Shown here: one piece after another, positions 34,872-42,945 of the stretch | Layout of the letters: the number at the start of each line of letters is the position of its first letter | Position numbering within the stretch: the stretch's first letter is position 1 | Assembly: GCF_900185715.1 (NCBI RefSeq) | Contig: NZ_FYAS01000055.1 | Location: 62,001 to 126,000, forward strand | DNA from: Allobosea sp. CS1GBMeth4 | GTDB lineage: Bacteria > Pseudomonadota > Alphaproteobacteria > Rhizobiales > Beijerinckiaceae | Reading direction: 5' to 3' | Length of the DNA stretch: 64,000 nucleotides | Position numbers and translations under genes: made by a program | Notes under the pieces: model-generated | What the model saw: only the letters and a program-made list of their open reading frames with translations | Databases searched by the model: none | Told to the model about the DNA's origin: nothing

Positions 34872-35738
34872 TCACGCGGGCTGCTCCTCGTTCACTTCGG
34901 TCTGCGGGGGCAGGCCAAGTGCCGGGAAGTCATCCAGCGGGCCCATCCCGGCCCGCAGACCGACGTGTGTCCCATGCAGAAGCAGGCCGCTTTGGAGGTT
35001 GTCCAAAAGCTCGTACTTCTTGGAATAGTGCCGGAAGCGATATCCAGGCGATGACAGCATGTTGTAAAATAGCATGACCAGCTCGCCATCGGACAGCTGG
35101 GCGCGCAGGATTTTCATATATTTCTGCTTGGGATCGCCCTTTTCACCATCGAGCAGCGGCAAATGCGCGCCATCAACAAAGCGGATGAGATTGAAGAGGA
35201 ACCGGAAGTAGTGCCCGAGATCGTGACGGTTGCGTCTCCAGAACTCCGCATACGCCTCGTTGATGCTTTTCGATAGGTTTTCGGGCGGATACACGATGCT
35301 CGCTCGCAGCTCCTTACGGAGCTTTTCAACGAAGAGGCGAAAGCAATCGCGGCCGGTAGCCTTCTCGTCACCGCTCTCCTTATCCCGAAGGTCCATCCTG
35401 CTCACGATGTCGTTGTGCAGGGTCAGCATTCGGAAGAACGTTGCCTCGAAACTCTGCCGTATTTGAGCGGCCTGAAGCTTGCGGGATTCCGCCTGCGCTT
35501 CCTCTAATCCCTTTTGCTGCAGGTACAGCGTGAAGAGCACGCCGCCGAAGCCGAGCAAGCTGAGGAGCGGCCCTGCAATACCAGCGAACAGATCGGCGCG
35601 GGCTCCGAGGTTCTGCCATTGACTGCCTTCGGCGCTCCAGATGTGGTGCATGTTTGCAGCCACCAGCAGCACCAGGACGCCGAAAATGCCGAGCAACACG
35701 AGGAATGGGTGCAGCCGGTACGGCTTTGGATTTTCCAT
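34872..35738 (-). CDS. AbiC-like phage abortive infection protein (HEPN)
   Basis: A 288-aa protein matching the putAbiC layout: two N-terminal membrane helices (about 11-30 and 50-72), a coiled linker, then a helical domain with SFEATFFRMLTLHND, FWRRNRHDLGHYFRFLFNLIRF and LSDGELVMLFYNML. R171-x4-H176 fits the HEPN RNase motif. ATG at 35738 is preceded by a GGGGGGAG ribosome site. It is the first gene of a three-gene leftward operon and is divergent from the DUF3800 gene. It is likely a membrane-tethered RNase that acts on infection. Confidence 0.85.
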   Translation of the reverse strand: MENPKPYRLHPFLVLLGIFGVLVLLVAANMHHIWSAEGSQWQNLGARADLFAGIAGPLLSLLGFGGVLFTLYLQQKGLEEAQAESRKLQAAQIRQSFEATFFRMLTLHNDIVSRMDLRDKESGDEKATGRDCFRLFVEKLRKELRASIVYPPENLSKSINEAYAEFWRRNRHDLGHYFRFLFNLIRFVDGAHLPLLDGEKGDPKQKYMKILRAQLSDGELVMLFYNMLSSPGYRFRHYSKKYELLDNLQSGLLLHGTHVGLRAGMGPLDDFPALGLPPQTEVNEEQPA

Positions 35739-35817
35739 GTCTCCCCCCAGGAGCTTTGACTGAGGATAATCCGATTCTTGCGGCAGCTTCCGCAACTGTC
35801 CCCGGTAAATTGGTAGG

Positions 35818-36831
35818 ATGCTGATCTTCATCGATGAGACCGGGTCCATCGGCGAAATGGGAGGGCCGACCAGCATCTTCGCTGTCGGCGCCCTGATCGT
35901 CCCCGAAAGCAAGTGGGATAAGCTGCGCAACGCCTATCTGCGCATGCGCAAATCCCTTCCGCAGAACAAGGGCGAGGTAAAAGGACGCCTGCTCGATGAG
36001 GCGCGGGTGGCGCAGGTGGCTCAGCTCTTGCGCCGACACGAGGCGCTGTTCGAGTGCACCGTCATCGACCTCGGAATGCACAACGCGGAGATTGTCGCCC
36101 AGCACCAGGCACGACAAGCCGAGGGGATGACGAACACGCTGACGGATGCCCATCATCAGACGGTCGTGGACGCGATAGCGAAGGCTCGGCGGCAGTCGGA
36201 AGGCTTCAGCCTGCCCCTTTACGTCCAAACGATGCTCACCTTCCTACTGGTCCGGGACGTGCTGGATATTGCACCCAACTACTACGCTCAGAGGCGCCCG
36301 CGGGAGCTGGCGGCGTTCAAATGGGTGATCGATGCCAAGGACAAGCTTCCCAACCCCACGCCCTGGGAAGTGTGGTGGTCCACCTTCATCATGCCGTGGA
36401 TGCAGACGGATACGCTCCGCACGCCGATTGCTTGGGTCAGAGCTCCTGACTTCAATTTCCGGTTTGCCAAGCGCTTCGAGGCAAAGGCGAGCGAGTGGTA
36501 CCAGGAACTCCTCGCCAACGAGTCGAGCCAGAAGAATGACGGCGACAATTTCCCGCTCGACCTCCGGCTGATCATGAACGAGCATTTTCGGTTCTCGTCA
36601 GAGCCGGAGCCGGGTCTTGAGCTGGTCGATATCGTCACCTCGACCGTCCGTCGCGCTCTGGTCGGGAATATCCGTCCCGAGGGGTGGCGGAGCGTCCGCG
36701 ATCTCATCGTCAACCGCACCGGCGAGAACCTGCATATCCTCGCCCTAACAGGAGCCAGGCGCCCTAAGAATCTCCCATACGGCGACGTGGTGAAGGCGTT
36801 CCGGAACTCACGGCGGACGATGTTCGCCTAA
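35818..36831 (+). CDS. DUF3800 domain-containing protein
   Basis: A 337-aa protein beginning LIFIDETGSIG: the DUF3800 start with Asp6 and Glu7, which belongs to an RNase H-like fold with acidic active-site residues. Later conserved pieces include EVKGRLLDEARV, FKWVIDAKDK and GLELVDIVTSTVRRAL. DUF3800 proteins are frequent in mobile and defence islands and may be nucleases. It is divergent from the AbiC-like gene (79-base spacer) and its stop overlaps that of the convergent HEPN-like gene by 4 bases. Confidence 0.85.
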   Translation: MLIFIDETGSIGEMGGPTSIFAVGALIVPESKWDKLRNAYLRMRKSLPQNKGEVKGRLLDEARVAQVAQLLRRHEALFECTVIDLGMHNAEIVAQHQARQAEGMTNTLTDAHHQTVVDAIAKARRQSEGFSLPLYVQTMLTFLLVRDVLDIAPNYYAQRRPRELAAFKWVIDAKDKLPNPTPWEVWWSTFIMPWMQTDTLRTPIAWVRAPDFNFRFAKRFEAKASEWYQELLANESSQKNDGDNFPLDLRLIMNEHFRFSSEPEPGLELVDIVTSTVRRALVGNIRPEGWRSVRDLIVNRTGENLHILALTGARRPKNLPYGDVVKAFRNSRRTMFA

Positions 36832-37436
36832 GGGCGAGAATTTTGGATGTGGTCCAGATAGCCTTCGCAACCGCTGAAGTAGACCTCCAGCGCTTCCATC
36901 ACGTTTGCCATCTCCGCCAGATCCACTTCGCTCTGGGGCAATGACACCGGGTTGCCTTTCGTATCGCGTGGATACCGGAAGGAGAATGAACCGGGATCGA
37001 TGACCGCGAACTCTTTGATGACGCTCTCAACCGCGGTATCTTCATCGTTGCGTTCGACGATGCCGTAGATCTCATAGATCCGCTTCAGGGCTTCCCAAAG
37101 GACGATCAGGTCGTGGGTTTTCCAGTTCGCCGGCACACCCACTTCCGGGCCGAACTCATCAATGAGCGACTTCAGCGACAACTCAATGAAGTGGCGGTAG
37201 TTGAACAGGATCGGGTAAACCAGATGCTCCCGCTCATGCCAATTCGCGTTGGCCAGTTTCACCAGATGATCGGCAGCCCGCTTATACCCGTCTGTCATCC
37301 TCCAGGTTTTGCCGTGGCCACTCGTGTTGATGACCACGTTATCGATCGGCCGGGCAGCGCTGGAGAATGCCTTGTCGCCGAGCTTGGGCCACGGGAATCC
37401 TAGATCCTGGCTTTTGCCTTCCTCCTCTTCACTCAT
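36828..37436 (-). CDS. HEPN-like helical protein
   Basis: A 202-aa, largely helical protein. The core YPILFNYRHFIELSLKSLI (Arg81-His82) with THDLIVLWEAL downstream is the pattern of a HEPN-related family in which an R-H dyad sits in the third helix and a THDL motif follows. It could be a second RNase of the block or a regulatory partner. It begins 3 bases from a decayed tyrosine recombinase, which marks the right end of the block. Confidence 0.65.
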   Translation of the reverse strand: MSEEEEGKSQDLGFPWPKLGDKAFSSAARPIDNVVINTSGHGKTWRMTDGYKRAADHLVKLANANWHEREHLVYPILFNYRHFIELSLKSLIDEFGPEVGVPANWKTHDLIVLWEALKRIYEIYGIVERNDEDTAVESVIKEFAVIDPGSFSFRYPRDTKGNPVSLPQSEVDLAEMANVMEALEVYFSGCEGYLDHIQNSRP

Positions 37437-37439
37437 CGT

Positions 37440-37591
37440 TCACTTCCACATCATTTTCCGCGAATATCTCTCGTCCGGGCCGGAAAGGACGGCATAGATG
37501 GCCGTCGTGCGCATTGATGCATGGCCCATCCACTTTGCACCAGGTGCGGCGGCACGCCGGCGCGGTGACGCAGCCTCGTTGGCGCATGGTC
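37440..37591 (-). pseudogene. Tyrosine recombinase (integrase) C-terminal remnant
   Basis: On the minus strand one frame reads LRHRAGVPPHLVQ and a second, one base out of phase, continues KWMGHASMRTTAIYAVLSGP and ends at a TGA (37440-37442). Together they give the last catalytic His (GHAS) and Tyr (IYA) motifs of a phage-type integrase. The shift falls where CAA-AAG would be expected and only CAAAG is present, so one base has been lost. The rest of the gene upstream is missing. Confidence 0.8.
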
Positions 37592-37610
37592 ACGCCATTC
37601 TGCGTCGCAG

Positions 37611-37654
37611 AGGTCTGCTTTTGGGCGGAGGCCTAAGTTCCGCTTATGGCGCCC
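37611..37654 (+). repeat. Degenerate dispersed repeat, copy 1
   Basis: It begins AGGTCTGCTTTTGGGC and ends GTTCCGCTTATGGCGCC. The same outline (GTCTG-TTT-x-x-GGC ... GTCCG ... TGGCGC) is found at about 39248, 44850, 47045 and 58055. It directly adjoins the decayed integrase. Confidence 0.6.
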
Positions 37655-37859
37655 CTCAACAGTCCATCGCATCATGATAATTCTGCTCAAAGACGGCCTT
37701 GGGAATCGCGAACCTCGAGCCGATTAGGGATTGGACATCAGTTAATCGATCGACTTCGCGTCGTGGCCCCGGCAAAACAGAAACAACCCATACGCACAAC
37801 TCCGCCTTGCAATACACCAAAGCGCGTGTTCCCTTAGGGAGCCACGCCGCGGGGGCGAA

Positions 37860-38735
37860 ATGAAACGAAAATCGACGTACCTCATGTGCTGTATTTCCTT
37901 CATGCTGGCGGCATGCGGAGTAACAGCCCCGCGATTGGATCTCAGCGACGACTCTGCCGAAGCGGCAGCACTTTTTGCCCAGAGCGTCACCGTTCACGTA
38001 CACTGCGAGCTTAGAAATGCAGTTGTCTTCACCTATGACAAATTACGCCCCGAACAAGATGTCGAATGGCTGAAAGAATGGGCCGCTAAGATTACCTTGA
38101 CGATCAATGTTGACGAGAAGATTGGTCTTAGTCCTGGCTTAGCTTTAACAAAATTCTTCAGAAGCTACAGCAATACACTTCGCGGCGGCGAGCTTATTAC
38201 GGCGTCACGCTCCGCTGAACTAGGAATAGGCGGGGGGTTGTCGTCAACCGCCACCCGCGAACAGGAAATCACTTGGTTCCTGGTATTCCGTGACCTGCTC
38301 GACGAACGACAATACGCCAACGCAAAATGCGACCAGAAGCATCCCTTCTTGATGGAAGGCGACCTGAAGATAAAGGAAACGCTGTTCTCAGGCGTTTTCG
38401 CTGGCAGCTTGGCCCGGAACACGTCCGATCCCTTCGAGAGAGGGGGGCGGCTACAGGTGGTTCAGCATCTAGTGTCCTTCTTCATCGAGGCTTCCGGCAA
38501 TGTCACTCCGTCCTGGCGCTTTGTCGATGTGACCGCGAACGGAGGCGGCTCCTTCTTCAGCCTCAATCGAAACCGAAAGGACACGCTCCTTATAACGATG
38601 GGGCCTACTCAGCTCGCTGACAGCGGTCGCAAACTCCGCGAAACGCGCGTCATACCTTCGCAATCTGTCGACAGCTCACACCTGGCCAGGCAGATCGGCA
38701 CCAGCGTCGGAGCAAACCTGATCGGAATCAGATAA
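37860..38735 (+). CDS. Lipoprotein, unknown
   Basis: A 291-aa lipoprotein. The signal peptide ends in the lipobox LAAC (Cys at residue 19). The mature chain has no recognised domain; it contains LGIGGGLSSTATREQEITWFLVFRDLL and a C-terminal SSHLARQIGTSVGANLIGIR stretch. GC is low compared with core genes. The small Cys-rich gene follows 11 bases after its stop, so they are probably co-transcribed. It lies 0.8 kb upstream of hxsD. Confidence 0.7.
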   Translation: MKRKSTYLMCCISFMLAACGVTAPRLDLSDDSAEAAALFAQSVTVHVHCELRNAVVFTYDKLRPEQDVEWLKEWAAKITLTINVDEKIGLSPGLALTKFFRSYSNTLRGGELITASRSAELGIGGGLSSTATREQEITWFLVFRDLLDERQYANAKCDQKHPFLMEGDLKIKETLFSGVFAGSLARNTSDPFERGGRLQVVQHLVSFFIEASGNVTPSWRFVDVTANGGGSFFSLNRNRKDTLLITMGPTQLADSGRKLRETRVIPSQSVDSSHLARQIGTSVGANLIGIR

Positions 38736-38746
38736 TGGAGGATGAC

Positions 38747-39004
38747 ATGCAGCCTGAAAGTATCGATGCCGCAAGACGACTTGGTTGGGTCGAGATGACA
38801 CTGGACGAGATCAAGGTGCTGCGCGATCTTCATTCCAGCTCATCGGCTGATTTCATAGGAGGCTCGGTCGATTGCAACGGTAAGCCAGAGGGGACGCGCT
38901 GCGGCGGATTTGGCGTGAGCCTGAGCGGCTCTGTCGCGTGCTTTTGCCGGCAAGGTCTCTGTGTGTGCTTCCGAGCCCCTCTTTTTGCAGTACCGCCTCC
39001 CTAA
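38747..39004 (+). CDS. Small Cys-rich protein, unknown
   Basis: An 85-aa protein. ATG at 38747 is preferred over 38735 because GGAGG lies 5 bases upstream. The N-terminal 40 residues are acidic and leader-like, and end in DFIGG. The rest holds six Cys, four of them in CFCRQGLCVC, then a proline tail. The length, double-Gly and Cys-rich core would suit a ribosomally made peptide precursor, but no export or modification gene is directly adjacent, and this is inference only. It shares a transcript with the lipoprotein gene and precedes the HXS genes. Confidence 0.55.
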   Translation: MQPESIDAARRLGWVEMTLDEIKVLRDLHSSSSADFIGGSVDCNGKPEGTRCGGFGVSLSGSVACFCRQGLCVCFRAPLFAVPPP

Positions 39005-39518
39005 GATCAGCATCGCGGTGATCATAACGACGAGAGAAGCGTGATGGCCTGCAGGCATTTCAGCCACTGACGCGTCTCGGCGGCGCATTTGGGCTGGCAT
39101 ACTAGGAGCGCCCGATGATCTGGATCCGCGCAGAAGTTGCGATTCAGTTGAGGTCGGATGGGCTGATCCGATGTCACGACACATAGCGGCGCTTCGGCCC
39201 GATCTCGTATGGATTGTCAGCAGGCAGAACACTGCGGCCTGGTTACGATCTGCTGGTCGGACCCACCGTAACGTCCGCTGCAGGGCAACCACTCAATGTC
39301 CGCAGTTGGCGCTTTCGACTATCTCATTGTTTTCAATCGCTTCACCGCAACGGCGGGCGTGGAGCGGTCGTTTCTCATCCAGTGTCTGTTGAATGCCGGA
39401 TCGAGGCGATCGCTCGAAAACCTCTTGCAAAAAAACCGCCGCGACTTTCGAGCTATTGCAAGGCGCGCGGCCACACGCAAAGGTAGTCTAGCCTCTCACC
39501 TTCAGCCGGCCAATCGCC
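39005..39518. other. Gap upstream of hxsD, with a dispersed repeat copy
   Basis: 514 bases without a convincing gene. A copy of the dispersed repeat lies at about 39248-39318 (CTGCTGGTCGGAC ... AATGTCCGCAGTTGGCGC). A 108-codon frame (39296-39622) runs into hxsD in another phase; it shows no protein family character and starts inside the repeat. The hxs promoter should lie in the last 200 bases. Confidence 0.5.
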
Positions 39519-39761
39519 ATGACTTGCCATATCTCAATCCCGGCGTCCTTTCACGGTTATCTGGACTCAGCGATCGTGCGCTTCGAGAGCCGACATGCCG
39601 GCATCCGTGTCGTCTCAGGTGAAGCGGGCGTCGACCTCGAAGGCGAGCAAGCTGCAGATCCTGAACTGCGGGCTGATTTTCTGCATATCCTGTATCGCGA
39701 GAAGATCTATGCCGAGACTCTCTCGATGCGCCAGGCGCTTTTGCGCGTCGTGCTGCGATGA
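39519..39761 (+). CDS. hxsD: His-Xaa-Ser system protein HxsD
   Basis: An 80-aa protein in the HxsD position and of about its size. The C-terminal half (FLHILYREKIYAETLSMRQALLRVVL) fits the HxsD pattern in which a helix with LREK-x-x-x-x-T is followed by R-x-x-I/L. Its stop overlaps the start of hxsB (ATGA). No catalytic motif is visible; by analogy with other radical SAM peptide systems it may help bind the substrate. The identification rests mainly on context and the C-terminal motif. Confidence 0.75.
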   Translation: MTCHISIPASFHGYLDSAIVRFESRHAGIRVVSGEAGVDLEGEQAADPELRADFLHILYREKIYAETLSMRQALLRVVLR

Positions 39762-41167
39762 AGATTTGGCCGCTAAGATTTCGAGGAGGGGCGGCGGACG
39801 GCTATCTCTTCACCGACGACGCCGGAGGGTTTTTCCGCGCTGACGCCACCTTCCTGGATCGGTACGTTTCGGGCGGGTTGACGGCACGGGACAAGGCTTT
39901 CCTTCACCTCGGCGGCCACGGTTTCGAAGAGGCCGGTGATTTGGCTCACACGAGCTTCGCGTACCGCTGGAGCCAACGGCAAGCCATCCGAACCGAACTT
40001 GGCTATGTGATCCTGGTGCCGACGCTCAGGTGCAACCTGACCTGCACGTACTGTCAGGTCTCTCGCGCGGCCGAAAACGCTCGCGGGTACGATTGGAGCG
40101 AGGACACGACCGAGGCCGTGCTGCGCTATCTCGATGGATTGACGACGAGTGACGTCAAGATCGAGTTCCAGGGCGGTGAACCACTGCTGCGCCTGGATTT
40201 GCTCGAAGAGGTACGTTCGTTCTGTCGCCGGCGGTTCACGTCGTCCAAGTTCGTGGTCTGCACCAACCTCCAAAGGCTGGGATCCGAGGAATGGTCCTTC
40301 CTCGACGCCCCGGACACTTTCGTCAGCACTTCCCTCGATGGCGATCTCGCCACCCATACCCGGCAGCGAACGCGGTCGACTTCGGCCACCGAAGGGTTCC
40401 TAAGCAACCTGGATCAGGTACTGGAGCGGCTGGGAGCCGACAAGGTTTCGGCACTGCCCACGATCGACATCGACGATCCCCCCGACTTCGATGAGTTGAT
40501 CGAAGCCTACAGCTCTCGCGGCATGCGCTCGATCTATCTGCGGCCGATCAATCACCAGGGCTTCGCGCGGCGCGCTCGGTCCGTCGACGCCGATATCGAG
40601 CGATGGAACATGCTCCACCGCGAATTCGTGGAGCACCTAGTCGACCTCAACTACCGAACAGGCGCCGGGCTGGAGGAATACTATTTCTCCCAGTGTCTGC
40701 GACGCGCGCTGCGTCCGGGCGCCGACGATCACGTCGATTTAAGGAATCCCAATTTCTTCGGCTCTGATTACGTGGTCATCGACCACGATGGAAAACTGTA
40801 CCCGACGGACGAGGCGAGGATGCTGTCTCGGATCGGTCGCATCGACCTGTCCATCGGGGACGTCTTCACCGGCATCGCGGCGGAGAAACGGGACATCCTG
40901 AATGCGGCGTCGCTCAACAGCTTCGATCCCGACTGCATTCACTGTGCCTTCCAGCCCTATTGCGGATCGGACCTGATCGATGACCTCTCGCGGTACGGTC
41001 GCAGCGACCATGCGCGAAGCAACACCTGGTTCTGCAGACGGCACACCAGTGTTTTCGATCATGTCTTCGAACTGATGTACCGGGGTGATGCGGCCGCCGA
41101 TCATTCCCTGGCTCAGTGGTCAGGCATCGCGAACTGGGGTGCGCACCTAGCGCCCAAGCTATCATGA
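39758..41167 (+). CDS. hxsB: His-Xaa-Ser system radical SAM maturase HxsB
   Basis: A 469-aa radical SAM enzyme. The SAM-cluster cysteines are Cys92, Cys96 and Cys99 in RCNLTCTYCQVSR; the CQVS tail and the EFQGGEPLL motif are typical of HxsB. A C-terminal SPASM-type Cys set (DCIHCAFQPYCG ... WFCRRH, about 385-430) should hold auxiliary iron-sulfur clusters. The N-terminal LRFRGGAADGYLFTDDAG resembles the family's opening. It overlaps hxsD and hxsC by 4 bases each. It should modify HxsA, with unknown chemistry. Confidence 0.93.
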   Translation: MKIWPLRFRGGAADGYLFTDDAGGFFRADATFLDRYVSGGLTARDKAFLHLGGHGFEEAGDLAHTSFAYRWSQRQAIRTELGYVILVPTLRCNLTCTYCQVSRAAENARGYDWSEDTTEAVLRYLDGLTTSDVKIEFQGGEPLLRLDLLEEVRSFCRRRFTSSKFVVCTNLQRLGSEEWSFLDAPDTFVSTSLDGDLATHTRQRTRSTSATEGFLSNLDQVLERLGADKVSALPTIDIDDPPDFDELIEAYSSRGMRSIYLRPINHQGFARRARSVDADIERWNMLHREFVEHLVDLNYRTGAGLEEYYFSQCLRRALRPGADDHVDLRNPNFFGSDYVVIDHDGKLYPTDEARMLSRIGRIDLSIGDVFTGIAAEKRDILNAASLNSFDPDCIHCAFQPYCGSDLIDDLSRYGRSDHARSNTWFCRRHTSVFDHVFELMYRGDAAADHSLAQWSGIANWGAHLAPKLS

Positions 41168-42270
41168 TCCCCCTTCAGATCGCCGCGAGCACCTCAAGCG
41201 CCGGTCCGTTTATTGCGCGCCTCAATTCCGAAGGCCGCGCTTTCGAGCTGGAACGGACGCAGGGACGAACCCCGTTCGATGTCGATCTTGAGTTCGTCGG
41301 ATCGGGGAGGCTGGTTTATCGCTCCGCCTCGATCGAGCTTGAGCTCAAAAGCGTCGATGCCGACGATGTCGACGGAGACGTGGTCTTCGTGAACCCGGCG
41401 CGTGGTATCGCTCATCGCCTGGTTCGCGCAGGGTCGGCCCACAACACGTTCCTCATCACGGAGCGCTGCGACCAGCTCTGCGTGATGTGCTCGCAGCCGC
41501 CGAAGCGGGGTCATGTCGACATGTTCCCGTATTTCGAGGCCGCCGCTCTGCTCGCGCCAAAGGGTGCCGTTCTAGGCGTCTCTGGTGGCGAGCCGACGCT
41601 CTTCAAAGGTCAACTGCTCCCATTTCTTGAACGAGTGCTGGGACAGCGGCCGGACCTCAGCTTCCATGTCCTGACGAACGCGCAGCATTTCGATGTCGAT
41701 GATGTGAGTGCCTTGTGGCGGCTGCCCCGCGATCGCGTGACCTGGGGCGTCCCGCTCTATTCGAGCGACAGCGAGGTCCACGATGGAATCGTGGGAAAGG
41801 TCGGTGCCTTCCACAAACTCGCTGAAGGGCTGGCAATCCTGGCGAGATCGGGAGCTACGCTTGAGCTCCGGACCGTACTGATGACCCGGAATGTCGAGGC
41901 GTTGCCCGCGCTGGCGCGCTTCGTCGCTTCGCACGTTCCGTTCGCCACGAGCTGGGCGATCATGCAGCTCGAAAACATTGGGTACGGTCGGCTCAATTGG
42001 GCCGAGCTGTTCCACGACCACTCCCAGCGGTTCGAGCCCGTCGGTGAGGCGATCGACCTCGCGCGAAGCCGCGGCCTGGACGTCTGGCTCTATAATTTCC
42101 CCCGCTGCACGGTTCCGAGTGACTACCGGCAGCTCGCGCCTCCAACGATCTCGGATTGGAAGCGTCGCTATCCCGCGGCTTGCGATGGCTGCGCGGAGAA
42201 GGCGGAATGTAGCGGACTCTTCGAGTGGCAGACCGATGATCGCGGCTTCACGAGGTTTGGGTTGCTATGA
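41164..42270 (+). CDS. hxsC: His-Xaa-Ser system radical SAM maturase HxsC
   Basis: A 368-aa second radical SAM enzyme. Cys102, Cys106 and Cys109 are in ERCDQLCVMCSQPPK, the HxsC signature, followed by GVSGGEPTLFK. A C-terminal Cys group (CDGCAEKAECSGLF) may bind another cluster. ATG at 41164 overlaps the hxsB stop, and the stop overlaps the hxsA start, so all four hxs genes are translationally coupled. HxsB and HxsC are expected to act on the same substrate. Confidence 0.93.
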   Translation: MIPLQIAASTSSAGPFIARLNSEGRAFELERTQGRTPFDVDLEFVGSGRLVYRSASIELELKSVDADDVDGDVVFVNPARGIAHRLVRAGSAHNTFLITERCDQLCVMCSQPPKRGHVDMFPYFEAAALLAPKGAVLGVSGGEPTLFKGQLLPFLERVLGQRPDLSFHVLTNAQHFDVDDVSALWRLPRDRVTWGVPLYSSDSEVHDGIVGKVGAFHKLAEGLAILARSGATLELRTVLMTRNVEALPALARFVASHVPFATSWAIMQLENIGYGRLNWAELFHDHSQRFEPVGEAIDLARSRGLDVWLYNFPRCTVPSDYRQLAPPTISDWKRRYPAACDGCAEKAECSGLFEWQTDDRGFTRFGLL

Positions 42271-42890
42271 AGCGTAGGCTGTTCGCCATCCCGTCGCTGC
42301 TAGCGGCAGGCCTCATGCCAATGAAGACCGACGCGGCGTCGTTACCCGATGGGGTCTCCGGCGCCGCAAGGCCGGATTCTGACAAGTCGTTGTTCGACGT
42401 ATTCAGGCTTCCGCACAAATACATCCTGGCGCGGCACCGGAGCCATAGCTCCCATCGCAGTCATAGCTCGCATCGATCGTCGTCGGGCGGAAGCTATTAC
42501 AGGTCGCCGAGCTATTCGTCCCCGTCTCCCTCCTACTCGGCGCCGCTGTATACGCCCCCGGCTTCGTCGGCCGTCCCGTCCCCATCCGTTCGATCGCCGG
42601 ATGCCGGTTCCGCGCCGTCCGTCGGCGGTGGCGCCGGAAGGCCCGCTAGTGGCTCGCCGGCCCGTGGCAACCCCGTCATCTTGCCGGGGAACACCGACAG
42701 GTTCGCGGCCATCGTCAAGCAGGTTCAGATGGCGATGCTGGCGTTCGGATATTACAGCGGGCCGATCAACGGCACCGTGAGCCAGGACACGCGCGATGCG
42801 CTGACCCGGCTGCAAACCGATTACGGCCTGAAGCCGACTGGCACCATTACCCCGCAAACCCTGGATGCGTTGAGGATCAGGGCTGATTAA
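42267..42890 (+). CDS. hxsA: His-Xaa-Ser repeat protein HxsA
   Basis: A 207-aa secreted protein. A signal peptide covers about residues 1-24. Five tandem His-X-Ser triplets (HRS HSS HRS HSS HRS) occupy residues 57-71. A Ser/Pro/Tyr-rich spacer runs to about 140, then a PG_binding_1 domain (about 146-203; QMAMLAFGYYSGPINGTV and ALTRLQTDYGLKPTG). This is the defining layout of HxsA. The His-X-Ser array is the presumed site of radical SAM modification, and the domain would fix the product to peptidoglycan. Confidence 0.92.
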   Translation: MKRRLFAIPSLLAAGLMPMKTDAASLPDGVSGAARPDSDKSLFDVFRLPHKYILARHRSHSSHRSHSSHRSSSGGSYYRSPSYSSPSPSYSAPLYTPPASSAVPSPSVRSPDAGSAPSVGGGAGRPASGSPARGNPVILPGNTDRFAAIVKQVQMAMLAFGYYSGPINGTVSQDTRDALTRLQTDYGLKPTGTITPQTLDALRIRAD

Positions 42891-42945
42891 AGCAGCGGTT
42901 ACGCGGGGTGAGTAGTTTGGTCGGAGCTGTCGGGTGAGTGGTTCG

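Noticed and set aside
39296-39622. 108-codon frame before hxsD as an extra HXS component
   Set aside because: It starts inside a dispersed repeat copy, has no family resemblance, and overlaps hxsD out of frame.
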